A DNA stretch of 64,000 bases, from assembly GCA_963768715.1 (NCBI GenBank), contig CAVYJC010000011.1, positions 682,001 through 746,000 of the forward strand. The letters run 5' to 3'. The DNA is from DATKEJ01 sp963768715. Lineage in GTDB: Bacteria; Bacteroidota; Rhodothermia; Rhodothermales; DATKEJ01. How positions within the stretch are numbered: the first letter of the stretch is position 1; each line of letters begins with the position of its first letter. The notes beneath the pieces are model-generated. The model was not told the DNA's origin, did not search any database, and saw nothing but the letters and a program-made list of their open reading frames with translations. Made by a program: the position numbers and the translations under genes. This document shows, one piece after another, positions 18,224 through 27,911 of the stretch.

Positions 18224-19476
18224 CCGGTTGCAAGCCGCCGCCTGAAGAACCGCCGCTCCGCCTCGTTGCCGGCCAGCCGAACCGCCTTGACGTATGCGTT
18301 CACAGCCTCCTCGTGGCGCCCGAGACGCCGCAGGAAGTCGCCCCGCGCGGCGTGGAACGGCAGGTACGACCCGAGATTTTCCTCGAGATCCGCGATCGCG
18401 GCCAGGCCGTCCACAGGACCGTTTGCAAACGAGAGCGCTACAGCTCGGTTCAGCCGGAAAACGCTCGACGGTTGGATATCGCAGAGCACGTCGTAAAGCA
18501 TGAGGATTTCATCCCAGTCGGTTTCATCGAAGAAATCGGATTGCGCATGGATGCCAGCCACCGCCGCCTGGAGCTGATACGGACCGATATCCTTTCGTAC
18601 CAGCGCGTTCTGGAGAATTCGATCGGCCTCGAGAATAGTATCCCTGTCCCACAGAGACCGGTCCTGATCTTCGAGCGTGAGGATATCGCCGTTCTCATCG
18701 GTCCTCCCGGGCCGTCTCGCATCGTGAAACAGCATGAGCGCGAGTAGACCCGCGGCTTCGGGCTCGTCCGGTGCGATCTCGACGAGCATGCGCCCCAGAA
18801 ACAGGGCCTCTTCACAAAGATCGCCCCGCGTCAGCGTTTCCCCGGAAGAGGCCGCATATCCCTCGTTGAAGATGAAGTAGACGACGTGCATCACCGCCTC
18901 GAGCCGATCTTTCCATCGGGCCGCTACCGGGACGTCGAAGGGAATGCCGGCTGCCCGGATCTTTCGCTTTACGCGGACCAGGCGCTGCGCCATGGTAGAC
19001 TCCGGCACGATGAAGGCACGCGCGATTTCCGCCGTCGATAATCCGCCAAGCGCCCTCAGCGTGAGGGCGACGCTGGCTTCGAGACTCAGAGCCGGATGGC
19101 AACACATGAACATGAGCTGTAGCCGCTCGTCCGGTATCTCGCTTCCGAATTCGGCAGCCTCATCTCCGTGGGGCCGGCGGTCCGATTCTGTCATGTCAAC
19201 AAGCTCTGTCTTCTTGCGATCCAACGTCTTCGACCGCTTGATTGCGTTCAGCCCTTTCCGCCTCGCCACCTGAAGGAGCCAAGCGTCAGGTCGCTCAGGG
19301 ATACTCGACGACGACCAAGTATTGAGTGCCGCCTCAACCGCATCCTGGAGCGCGTCCTCAGCCAGGTCGAAATCACCGAAGTAGTGGATCAGCGCCGCCA
19401 ACAGTCGACCCCAGTCGCGAGCAATCAGGTTCGCGGCAATCTCATGCAATACATTAAGTGACCCAGCTTTCATCAT
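18220..19476 (-). CDS. ECF42-type sigma factor with long C-terminal domain
   Basis: 418 residues, about twice an ordinary ECF factor. Region 2 (FDLAEDALQDAVEAAL, PDAWLLQVARRKGLNA) and region 4 (GGLSTAEIARAFIVPESTMAQRL) occupy the first 190 residues. The remainder has the conserved FNEGYAASSGETLTRGDLCEEAL and later repeat-like helices (DFLRRLGRHEEAVNAYVKA) of the DUF6596/TPR-like extension that defines the ECF42 group. This group has no anti-sigma factor; the C-terminal domain is thought to control activity, together with the DGPF/YCII protein encoded beside it. Its 3' end overlaps the convergent T9SS gene by four bases. Confidence 0.92.
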   Translation of the reverse strand: MMKAGSLNVLHEIAANLIARDWGRLLAALIHYFGDFDLAEDALQDAVEAALNTWSSSSIPERPDAWLLQVARRKGLNAIKRSKTLDRKKTELVDMTESDRRPHGDEAAEFGSEIPDERLQLMFMCCHPALSLEASVALTLRALGGLSTAEIARAFIVPESTMAQRLVRVKRKIRAAGIPFDVPVAARWKDRLEAVMHVVYFIFNEGYAASSGETLTRGDLCEEALFLGRMLVEIAPDEPEAAGLLALMLFHDARRPGRTDENGDILTLEDQDRSLWDRDTILEADRILQNALVRKDIGPYQLQAAVAGIHAQSDFFDETDWDEILMLYDVLCDIQPSSVFRLNRAVALSFANGPVDGLAAIADLEENLGSYLPFHAARGDFLRRLGRHEEAVNAYVKAVRLAGNEAERRFFRRRLATG

Positions 19477-19482
19477 GTATTG

Positions 19483-19845
19483 TCAATCCGATGGCATCGG
19501 CACTAACCGAACGGGACGCACCTCGACGCATCCGAACCGAGCCCCTGGAATTCTCGCGGCATAATCGAGTGCCTCGTCGAGGTTTGCACACTCGAGAATG
19601 TAGAATCCACCGAGTTGTTCTTTCGTCTCCGCAAACGGCCCGTCGGTCGTTGTGACTCCGCCGCTCCGCACCCTAACGGTCGTCGCAGTCTCGGTGCCCT
19701 CCAAGGGAGCCGCCCGGTCGAGAATACCTTTGGCATGGACCTCATCGGTGAAAGCATAGTACTCTTCCATCATCTCCTGAAACTCAGGTGGCGCCATCTG
19801 TGCTTCAGTAGCTTCTTCGTTGTAGATCAAGAACATGTACTTCAT
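19483..19845 (-). CDS. YCII/DGPF-domain protein paired with the ECF42 sigma factor
   Basis: A 120-residue protein starting MKYMFLIYNEEA, with TTTDGPFAETKEQLGGFYILEC containing the DGPF motif that names the family, and ending in the VEVRPV strand. It lies six bases upstream of the sigma gene on the same strand. The ECF42-DGPF pairing is widespread, with the DGPF proteins being the usual regulon members; the molecular activity is unknown. YCII proteins share a ferredoxin-like fold with a possible His/Asp active pair that is not clearly present here. Confidence 0.9.
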   Translation of the reverse strand: MKYMFLIYNEEATEAQMAPPEFQEMMEEYYAFTDEVHAKGILDRAAPLEGTETATTVRVRSGGVTTTDGPFAETKEQLGGFYILECANLDEALDYAARIPGARFGCVEVRPVRLVPMPSD

Positions 19846-20099
19846 CGGTGTTACTCGTTTGTTTGGCGGTTTGCGAATCCTTTCGAGCTAAAGACAATCG
19901 AACCGACTCGATTTCGACACGACCGCCGAAAAAATACAATACCGCGCTCCGGTCCACCCGACCCCGGTGGCAAGTCTGTATCTCCCGACAGCGAAAGTCC
20001 CCTCCTGGCGCGGCGCAGTCCAAGGAACAAACCGGGTTCGATTAGGCGTTTCAGGGAAGCCGACCCGCCAGATTCACCAACCCGATTTGAGGCCTTGAA

Positions 20100-20712
20100 A
20101 TGCCAAGAGTAGCCATACTCAAGTTGTTTGCTGTCTGCGCAGCTACGACAGTCATTTTCTCGACTGCGGGCTGCGATTCGTCCAACTCGAACAGTGACTC
20201 TATAACGGCTCATGTCCAGATCATGCTGACCGACGCCCCATTTCCGTTCGATCTGGTCGCCGAAGCAAACGTGATGATCCAGAACGTGGCTCTTAAGGGC
20301 GCAGGGGCTGACTCCGTTTTGCTGAGTGAGGCCGCACAGCCGTTCAACCTTCTCGATCTCCAGAACGGTGTGACCACGCCGCTGGCCGACCTGGAGGTTC
20401 CGGCAGGGACATACAATCAGCTGCGCCTCGTGGTTGATGATTCCGCATCGATCGTCCTGAAAGCGGGAGATGAATATCGCCTTAAGATCCCCAGCGGATC
20501 ACAATCCGGCATCAAAATTCTTCTTGGAAATCTTGCTCTGGAGGACGGAGATCTGGCGCAGATTACTGTCGACTTTAACGTCGAGAATTCCTTCGTCGTG
20601 CAGGGAAATCCGGACACGCCTGCGGGAATCAAGGGCTTTCATCTTCAAGCCTGTCGTGAAGGCCAAATCCGTGAAGGTCAACGGTGAAGACATGACACCA
20701 GCCGATCAGTGA
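20100..20712 (+). pseudogene. DUF4382 lipoprotein with +1 shift near the 3' end
   Basis: Starts with a lipobox (IFSTAGC, Cys25) and continues as a DUF4382 domain: HVQIMLTDAPFPF, VMIQNVALKGA, LLDLQNGVTTPLADLEVPAG and YNQLRLVVDDS. Near 20640 the frame slips by one base. The original frame ends at 20687 with a non-family tail, while the neighbouring frame gives FIFKPVVKAKSVKVNGED, the expected end of the family (usually a G-F-[HI]-[FL]-K-P block), stopping at 20712. Corrected length is about 203 residues. Only the last 25 codons are affected, so the product might still fold. Role unknown; these are extracytoplasmic beta-sandwich proteins. Confidence 0.75.
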
Positions 20713-20831
20713 TTTCCGGATGACACATGCCTGCGTCGTCCGCATTAGCTTCTCACAACCGAATCGATTCGCGATCACGCCCGACGCAAGGCGCGACGTA
20801 GCGATTGCCCGGCGCCGGCCGCGCATCATCA

Positions 20832-23800
20832 TCATTTCATCAGCAGCATCGTTCGCGTCGTGACAAAATCGTCCGCCGACAGACGATACAGATACATGCC
20901 TGTAGCCTGAGACGAAGCGTCCCATGTCACAGCGTGAGATCCTTGCTCGAGATTACCATCAACGAGCAGCGCGACCCTCCTCCCCATCTGATCAAAAATC
21001 TCCAGCCGCACGTATCGGCTTCTGTCGAGGCTGAAACTGACAATCGTTGCCGGATTGAACGGATTCGGATGGTTCTCGAGCAATCCCAGAACGGGTTCGC
21101 CTGAGGACGCTGACGCCATCGAGGGCGCCGAACTCGACCCGTCCTCGCAACGCATGGTTACCACATTGGATGCTGCATCGTACACCGCCCCGGCAAGCGA
21201 CACGCTCGTCACCTCGAAACACCAGTTTGAGGGCGGCGATTTGGTGCGGTCAGACTCCAATGAAGCGATTCCCGAAATATTGGTGGTCGCACTGAAGACT
21301 GCAGGATTCGGATCGCTGAAGCGACCGCTGACGCTGGCCCCGGCGACCGGATCGTCGGAATCATCACGAATCATCACTTCCGCTGTCCCTCGCACCCATT
21401 TCGCTCCAGTGCGTGACACTGCAATGTCCGCTACGTGGATCACGGGCATCAACGAAACACTAACGAAACCCGGCTTAACCTCGTCGTCAGAGCCTTCCGA
21501 ATTACTCGCCGTCAGCGAGACGCCGTATGTACCCGGGGTCGCGTAGGTGTGACTTGGATGCTGTTCTGTAGAAGTATCTCCGTCTCCGAAATCCCAAGCC
21601 CAGGAGGTCGGTGTGTAGGCGGACCGATCCGTGAACTGAACGACGAGAGGTGCACCACCGGACGTGGGCGTCGCAGAGAATTCAGCCACCGGCGCCGCCT
21701 TTCTGCTGAGCGTCTCGAAGTACATATGGTCGACATAGACCTTGTCCTTGGAACGCGCCCCACGGTTGCGGTTGGTATCGACGACACGGACATAGACAGG
21801 CCCATTTGGGTTGGAAGCCAATGAGACTTGATAAGGAGTCTCTGTCGATTCACTCACCGTGACCAGTGGTTGAAAGGTCACATTATCGGTCGAGTATTCG
21901 AAACGGAAGTCATCGCCGTCGGAATTGTCGTCCCGAAACGCGGAAAGGTGAAACAGCGTACTCAATCCGGCCGACAGGTCGAACGTCCACCGGTGATCGA
22001 GAAGGCTGGTCCTGCTCTGCGGCCTGCCCCCCGTCTCCTCCTCCGTAAGAACCTCAAAGGTGTTATCGTCAGAATACGTTGCGGAAAAACCACCCGATTG
22101 CGTACCACTGACGTTGGATTCCGACTGTGCGTAAAACTCACTGAAGGGAGACTGGACGTCGATGTATCCCGTCTTGGACTCGCTGTCAGAACCATCGCCG
22201 TTCGTTACTTGCAGGCTCACCGTGTAGACACCTGAATCCGTATAGGTGTGTGATGGATTCTGCTGTGTCGAGGTGCCGCCGTCACCGAAATCCCAACTCC
22301 ACGAACTTGGCGAACCGGTTGACGCGTCGGTGAAATCGACGTCCAGCGGAGCCAACCCGGAGGTCGGGGAACCAGAAAAGGCCGCTACCGGGAGCGTCGC
22401 GCTGCTGCTCGACAACACAATGTGATGCACCGAATGCGGCTGAAGAACGACAGAAACGAGGTTTCCCGAAATCGACGTGATCGGTACGCCGGCCTGGATC
22501 GTGGGTCCACTTCCGTCAAAATACCAGACATCTCCCGACTGGTACGTCCGATCACTCGAAATCTGCACATCGGCCGTCACACTCTGGGACGCGGATTTAT
22601 TGATCAGCATCAGGTGGAGCTTCGAGCCGTCCGCGGAAGGAACGGCGGCATAGATAGAGCTCAGCGCGTGGTCCTGCGTGTCCGAATGAACGTGCAGGTC
22701 ACCGAACGTCCCTCCCTCCCCATCGTAGTCCCGATAGATCTCGAAAGCACGCTGCGCGTAGTCTGACACGGTGTTCCATTTCGAAGCGAAGTAGACATTC
22801 TCCTCGCCAAATACACCCAACGCATCCGCCTGCGCAATTCCTCCGGAAATATGCGTGGGGGCTCCGTAGTCGTATTCGGTGACGGCCAGTTTCGTACCAG
22901 GATTGTACGTCGCAATCGCCTTGTTCAGATACTCCAGGATCGCAACCGGACTGTACCATTGACCGATCCAACTGTCCTCGACATAGGTGGAGTCCCACAG
23001 CGACCGTACCGCCTGAATACGCCGGTCCACAGCCCCCGCATCCGTATCTCCCGCGTAGACGCCGGCGGGTTCGGGATACCAGTGGACGTCGAGCACATCG
23101 AGCAGCCTCCTCCCGGCCGTATCGGAAGCGACCTTCATCAAATCCAGATAGGCGTCGATGAACCGGTCGTAGTTGTGATCGAAGTTCCCCGCCCAGTCGG
23201 GGGCGTCCTGGAGCGTCATGTAAGCCCAGAAGCCGTAGAGGGCGGGCCCGAAAACCTCAGCGGACGGATCCATGTCTTTGATCGTCGATGCGAGGTCGAT
23301 CGACCGATCGAGCAGCTCCTGCACACCAACTTTGTCTGGGTGGATGCGTGGATGCGTCGAAAACCAGAGGGCGGGCTCATTGTCGAGCGCATACCCTTTC
23401 ACCCCTGACCCTGACGCGGAACCGTAGTCGTTCAGCAGCAGATTTAGCAACTCGTCGGTGTACACGTAGCCATCGGCCGTACTTGGCGTCAGCGAGTATG
23501 CCGATCCTTTCCTGTTGACGACTTGCGCCCAGCGACTTGAAGGGGCCGTCTCGCTAACATCTACGGTCCCATTCTTGTCTTTCGCCACGTAACCGGCCAT
23601 CTGGAGCGTGGCAAGTGAATAGGCGCCGATGGCCTGTGCATCGTCATGAAACCGTGTGACGACGAGACCTGGTTCATTCTCGTCCGTCGGCGGTGGATTC
23701 ATGATCCAGGTCAGATAGTTGTCACTGCTGTGATACCAGTCCGCTCCCGCATTCGAGGCATTGTTCTCCCAGTTGTATCCAGTCAGTCGGTTGCCGCCTG

Positions 23801-23981
23801 AGCGGAACGCCGTCACGCCGGAATAAGGCTGGCCGTTCGTTCCGTAGATGTAGGGGCTGATGGCACGAACGTCCTGCAGCGTATTCACCTCCATCGAGAC
23901 CGTAACCTGTGCAAGAGTAAAGACCGGCCTGAAAGAAAGGACAGCGAAGCACAGAACGAGGAGCGAGAGTCGGCTTCTCAT
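20832..23981 (-). CDS. GH44-family glycanase with two PKD domains and T9SS tail
   Basis: The ATG at 23981 is chosen because it opens a signal peptide (RLSLLVLCFAVLSF); the in-frame extension upstream is unlikely. The catalytic region (about 25-520) shows RSGGNRLTGYNWENNASNAG, and likely catalytic glutamates in YALDNEPALWF (acid/base) and AVTEYDYGAP (nucleophile), as in GH44 endoglucanases and xyloglucanases. Two PKD domains follow (each with SWxWDFGDG and PSHTY), flanking a 150-residue jelly-roll-like module (SNVSGTQSGGFSATY onward). A filamin/Ig-like segment and a type IX sorting domain (HPNPFNPATIVSFSL, LEIFDQMGRRV, GMYLYRLSA) complete it. It is a predicted extracellular beta-glucan degrader. 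Confidence 0.9.
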   Translation of the reverse strand: MRSRLSLLVLCFAVLSFRPVFTLAQVTVSMEVNTLQDVRAISPYIYGTNGQPYSGVTAFRSGGNRLTGYNWENNASNAGADWYHSSDNYLTWIMNPPPTDENEPGLVVTRFHDDAQAIGAYSLATLQMAGYVAKDKNGTVDVSETAPSSRWAQVVNRKGSAYSLTPSTADGYVYTDELLNLLLNDYGSASGSGVKGYALDNEPALWFSTHPRIHPDKVGVQELLDRSIDLASTIKDMDPSAEVFGPALYGFWAYMTLQDAPDWAGNFDHNYDRFIDAYLDLMKVASDTAGRRLLDVLDVHWYPEPAGVYAGDTDAGAVDRRIQAVRSLWDSTYVEDSWIGQWYSPVAILEYLNKAIATYNPGTKLAVTEYDYGAPTHISGGIAQADALGVFGEENVYFASKWNTVSDYAQRAFEIYRDYDGEGGTFGDLHVHSDTQDHALSSIYAAVPSADGSKLHLMLINKSASQSVTADVQISSDRTYQSGDVWYFDGSGPTIQAGVPITSISGNLVSVVLQPHSVHHIVLSSSSATLPVAAFSGSPTSGLAPLDVDFTDASTGSPSSWSWDFGDGGTSTQQNPSHTYTDSGVYTVSLQVTNGDGSDSESKTGYIDVQSPFSEFYAQSESNVSGTQSGGFSATYSDDNTFEVLTEEETGGRPQSRTSLLDHRWTFDLSAGLSTLFHLSAFRDDNSDGDDFRFEYSTDNVTFQPLVTVSESTETPYQVSLASNPNGPVYVRVVDTNRNRGARSKDKVYVDHMYFETLSRKAAPVAEFSATPTSGGAPLVVQFTDRSAYTPTSWAWDFGDGDTSTEQHPSHTYATPGTYGVSLTASNSEGSDDEVKPGFVSVSLMPVIHVADIAVSRTGAKWVRGTAEVMIRDDSDDPVAGASVSGRFSDPNPAVFSATTNISGIASLESDRTKSPPSNWCFEVTSVSLAGAVYDAASNVVTMRCEDGSSSAPSMASASSGEPVLGLLENHPNPFNPATIVSFSLDRSRYVRLEIFDQMGRRVALLVDGNLEQGSHAVTWDASSQATGMYLYRLSADDFVTTRTMLLMK

Positions 23982-24228
23982 GTCAATCGCCTTCGGTATG
24001 TTGAACGCTTCGGCAGTCACCGGGACCAGTGCTGTCTTCGCAATTTCGTGTGGGACCGGCGGCGCCTCCATGCGGCCGGATGATCGAGAATAGTCTCCGG
24101 TTCGCCACAAAGTCAATCAATCCGGAGCTCTGAGGCACGGAGACCGTTGTGGCTGTTACCCTGGGGGTCATCTTGTTGTCGAGGAGGCTAGGATCGCCTA
24201 CTTTGCCCGGCACATAACTCGTTGGAGG

Positions 24229-27099
24229 ATGGAGAAGCAGAACTGGTCGCGGATTAAGGAGTTGTTTGAACGGGCTATCGAGCTCGACCACGAAGACCTG
24301 AAATCCTTTTTCGAGGCAGAGTGCGCGAACGAGGAGGAACGTCGCGTACTCGAATCCATGCTGGAGGCCGATGCCGCCCCTCCCACCGTGCTTCGTGCCT
24401 CCCAGGAGTCGCTCTCGACGGTTCTCACCGGAGATCCTGACGCCGACCTCCCGGATGAGATCGGGCCCTACCGGGTTACCGGTAAGATCGGGCGCGGCGG
24501 GATGGGTCTCGTAGTCAAGGCGGAGCGCATTGATCTTCCAAAGCAGGTTGCCCTCAAGCTGATCGCAGAGCGATGGGTGGGGCCGCAGATCCTGGATCGT
24601 TTTCACCGCGAACAGTCGGCTTTGGCGCGGCTCCAGCATCCCAATATTGCACAACTCCTGGACGCCGGCACCAGCGAAGAGGGTATCCCCTACTTTGCCA
24701 TGGAGTACGTCGACGGGCAGCCCGTCACCGAGTACTGTGACAAGAACCGGATAGACGTTCGAGGTCGCCTCGGTCTGTTCCTGGCAATTTGTGATGCCGT
24801 TCAGTTTGCCCATCGAAACCTCATTATCCACCGCGACCTGAAGCCATCGAATATCCTTGTGACGCAAGAAGGTCGGGTCAAGCTGCTCGACTTCGGGATT
24901 TCGAAGCTGCTCGATGATGAGGGCCAGGCTCTCACCGTGACCGATTTTCGCGCTCTGACGCCCGCCTACGCGAGTCCGGAGCAGATCAACGGTAGTGCTG
25001 TCACGACGTCAAGCGACGTATACGGACTTGGCGTCGTCCTGTACGAGCTGCTGACCGGCCGCCGCCCCTTCCTCCTTTCGGGCAAATCGGCCACAGAGAT
25101 CGCCAGAATTCTTTCCCAGGAGAGTCCGGCACGACCGAGCACCGTTGTTGTCCACGAAGGCGAGGTCTCGGTGCAGCGGACTTTCGCGCGTTCGATCAAG
25201 GGCGATCTCGACAACATCGTTTTGAAGGCCCTCGAAAAGGAGCCGGCGTCGCGATATCCGTCGGTAGAGGCCTTTGCTGCGGACATTCATCGTTACCTCC
25301 AGGGCTTGCCGGTCGAAGCGCGGGCCGCAACGCTCGGATACCGGTTTCGGAAATTCGTCACTCTGCATCGGTGGGGCGTCGCTACTGCTGCGAGCATCCT
25401 GATCCTTCTTCTGGGGTTCTCGGTCGCGATGACGTACCTCGCAACGGAAACCGCCCGCGAGCGGGACCGTGCCACGTTGGAGGCCGAGAAATCCGATCGC
25501 GTGCTGCAATTCATGCTCGATCTCTTCGAGGCAAATGATCCGGCCAAATCACTCGGTGACGAGGTAACGGCTCGCGAGCTGCTTGAACGCGGGGTCGAGC
25601 ACGCGGAGTCACTATCGGATCAGCCGCTCATACAGGCGGAGACCTATCAGGTAATCGGCAGGGTGTATGAATCCCTCGGACAGTACGAACGGGCTGCCGA
25701 GCTGCTCAAGAAGGCCGGTCTCCTGTGGAGATCGGAGCTCGGGGACAATGCTCCGGAACTGGCGGAAACGCTCCGCCTTCGCTCATCGGCCCTCGTTGGA
25801 CTGCGTGACATAGACGGAGCCGCAACTGCAGCGAAAGAGGCGCTGCAGATCGCGGAGAAAGCATACGATCCGCCTGATCAGTCGATCGCAGACGGACTGA
25901 ACAGCCTTGCGAGGGTGTACGAGGTTTCAGCACGATACGACGAGGCGGACTCGCTCCTGCTACGGTCGCACGACATGCTCGTAGCACTCTTCGGCCCGGA
26001 CGACGAAAGGACAATTGAGGCGCTGAAGCTGCGTGGTGCTCTGTTGACCTCGTCCGGCCGGTTCCCGGAAGCGGAGACTGTCAACCGCGCAGTACTGGCG
26101 TGGCAGCGACAGCATCTGCCCGAGAATCACCCTGACATCGCCGCCACGCTCAATGACCTTGCTGTTTCCATCAAGGGGCAGAGCCGCTTCGCGGAGGCAC
26201 AGCCGTTCTACGAGGAAGCACTTGCCATACAGAAGAAAGTCCTTGGAAGCGATGACCCGCGTACGGCAACGACGCTCAAAGACCTTGCCATCTTGCACGG
26301 TGTTCAGGGGCACTACAAGGTGGCGGAGCCGTACTTCAAAGAGGCGCTTGCCGCTTTCCAACGGGCGTTCGGGCGCGAGAGTGCACGCACCGCCACCATG
26401 ATGACCGCATACGCCGTACTCCTCGGTCGAATGGGCCGGACCGAAGAGTCGGTGGCTGAATATCGCGAGGCGCTCCGAATTGAGGAGAAGACGCTGGGAC
26501 GACTTCATCCGGAGACCCTCAATGCGCGATACAATCTGGGGATTTCGCTCTGGCAGTCGGGCAAGCGTGCAGAAGCGTTGGACGCGATACGCCGAGCCAC
26601 CGCGGGGATGCTGGAGTCGACGGGCGAGAAAGACTACCACTATTCAGATGCACTGGGCGGGCTGGCAATTGTGGAATCCGAAATAGGCCAGATCGAACAG
26701 GCGGAAGAAGATGCCCGTCGCGCCGTTGCCCTTGATCTGAAGTATCGAGGGAAGGATCATCGGCTTTACGCCGTAAGGCTCGGCCAGCTTGGCCGGGTGA
26801 TGCTCGCGAAGGGCGATCTCGCCGCGGCGGATTCGCTGATTTCGGAAGCGATCGAACGACATACCGCAGCGACAGACGAAAGCCACCCCGAGACCTTAAC
26901 GATGATTGACGCGCTCGGCCGTACGCAGATGGCGCTCGGACGATACGCCCGAGCCGATTCCCTGCTCCTGAAGGCATACAAGCTGCGTAACGAAAAGCTG
27001 GGTCCAGAGCATCGCGAAACGAAGGCTTCACTCGAACATCTGAGAGAACTTTACCAGCGCTGGGGTAAACCTCTGCCGGCCGAGCTTGACGGCGGGTAG
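24229..27099 (+). CDS. Transmembrane serine/threonine protein kinase with TPR sensor domain
   Basis: 956 residues. The kinase domain (about 78-360) has the glycine loop KIGRGGMGLVVKAE, lysine in QVALKLI, catalytic loop HRDLKPSNIL, metal motif DFGISK and the APE-like YASPEQ. A single transmembrane helix (about 380-405, ATAASILILLLGFSVAMTYL) separates it from a long array of tetratricopeptide repeats (440-940). PknB-like catalytic features are complete, so it should be active. The kinase domain is cytosolic and the TPRs external by simple topology. It is followed after 153 bp by an ECF sigma factor of the type that usually partners with such kinases. Confidence 0.92.
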   Translation: MEKQNWSRIKELFERAIELDHEDLKSFFEAECANEEERRVLESMLEADAAPPTVLRASQESLSTVLTGDPDADLPDEIGPYRVTGKIGRGGMGLVVKAERIDLPKQVALKLIAERWVGPQILDRFHREQSALARLQHPNIAQLLDAGTSEEGIPYFAMEYVDGQPVTEYCDKNRIDVRGRLGLFLAICDAVQFAHRNLIIHRDLKPSNILVTQEGRVKLLDFGISKLLDDEGQALTVTDFRALTPAYASPEQINGSAVTTSSDVYGLGVVLYELLTGRRPFLLSGKSATEIARILSQESPARPSTVVVHEGEVSVQRTFARSIKGDLDNIVLKALEKEPASRYPSVEAFAADIHRYLQGLPVEARAATLGYRFRKFVTLHRWGVATAASILILLLGFSVAMTYLATETARERDRATLEAEKSDRVLQFMLDLFEANDPAKSLGDEVTARELLERGVEHAESLSDQPLIQAETYQVIGRVYESLGQYERAAELLKKAGLLWRSELGDNAPELAETLRLRSSALVGLRDIDGAATAAKEALQIAEKAYDPPDQSIADGLNSLARVYEVSARYDEADSLLLRSHDMLVALFGPDDERTIEALKLRGALLTSSGRFPEAETVNRAVLAWQRQHLPENHPDIAATLNDLAVSIKGQSRFAEAQPFYEEALAIQKKVLGSDDPRTATTLKDLAILHGVQGHYKVAEPYFKEALAAFQRAFGRESARTATMMTAYAVLLGRMGRTEESVAEYREALRIEEKTLGRLHPETLNARYNLGISLWQSGKRAEALDAIRRATAGMLESTGEKDYHYSDALGGLAIVESEIGQIEQAEEDARRAVALDLKYRGKDHRLYAVRLGQLGRVMLAKGDLAAADSLISEAIERHTAATDESHPETLTMIDALGRTQMALGRYARADSLLLKAYKLRNEKLGPEHRETKASLEHLRELYQRWGKPLPAELDGG

Positions 27100-27252
27100 A
27101 TGTTCGCCTTCGTCGTTTGCACTATTGTTTACGGAAGCTTTGCCTGAACGGAACTGGTCGAACGCGTGAATGTTGACGCTTTGAGCGCAGTTTGATCGAG
27201 GTTCAAGAGTCAATCATCCCATTGCGCCTGGATCCAGCAACTGAGTCGTTTC

Positions 27253-27813
27253 GTGCAGAAAGGAGAGGATGTAACCGCACTGCTTCACGCCGCAGGCTCG
27301 GGGGACCAACGAGCCTTCGACCAGTTGTATGCCATGGCTTATCAGGAATTACGACGGTTGGCTCACAACGTGCGTTCAGGACGCGGCGCTCAGACGCTCA
27401 ATACCACGGCACTGGTCCACGAAGCCTACATCAAACTCGCCGCTTCCAAAAACCCTGCCTGGGTCGATCGAGTTCATTTTCTTCGGATCGCCGCCCGGGC
27501 CATGCGACAAGTACTGATCGATGCCGCACAGCGGAGAACGGCGCAGAAGCGAGGCGGCAAGGCGATCCCGATCGAGTTCGATGAGCGCGTTCACTCGAGT
27601 CTCGTGGATCCCGAGTCGCTGCTCGCTCTCGAGGACGCCCTTAAGCAACTGGAGGCAGTGGATGAACGACAAGCCCAGGTCGTCGAATGCCGCTTCTTTG
27701 GCGGTTTGACGATCGAGGAAACTGCACTCGCCCTCGGAGTTTCGGATTCTTCCGTGAAGCGAGACTGGCGAACCGCAAGGGCCTGGCTTGGCCATACGCT
27801 CAAGAGCGTCTGA
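27253..27813 (+). CDS. ECF sigma factor of the kinase-associated (Sig-70_X6) type
   Basis: 186 residues from a GTG; the frame is open further upstream, so the start is uncertain. Region 2 shows YAMAYQELRRLAH and TALVHEAYIKLAA; region 4 shows FFGGLTIEETALALGVSDSSVKRDWRTARAWL. The pattern with LNTTALVHEAYIKL and VDRVHFLRIAARAMRQVLIDAARRR-like sequence is that of the TIGR02999 group, commonly encoded beside TPR serine/threonine kinases in this phylum. Regulation by phosphorylation from the preceding kinase is a reasonable inference; no anti-sigma factor is present. Confidence 0.88.
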   Translation: MQKGEDVTALLHAAGSGDQRAFDQLYAMAYQELRRLAHNVRSGRGAQTLNTTALVHEAYIKLAASKNPAWVDRVHFLRIAARAMRQVLIDAAQRRTAQKRGGKAIPIEFDERVHSSLVDPESLLALEDALKQLEAVDERQAQVVECRFFGGLTIEETALALGVSDSSVKRDWRTARAWLGHTLKSV

Positions 27814-27911
27814 GGTCGCCCGCCGGCCTCCACCTGGGGCGTTCAACCAGACCCCAGTCGGCGTTCAGAACCCGGAGACAAGTCACGCTCACCGTGCCAT
27901 GATTGGCGTTT

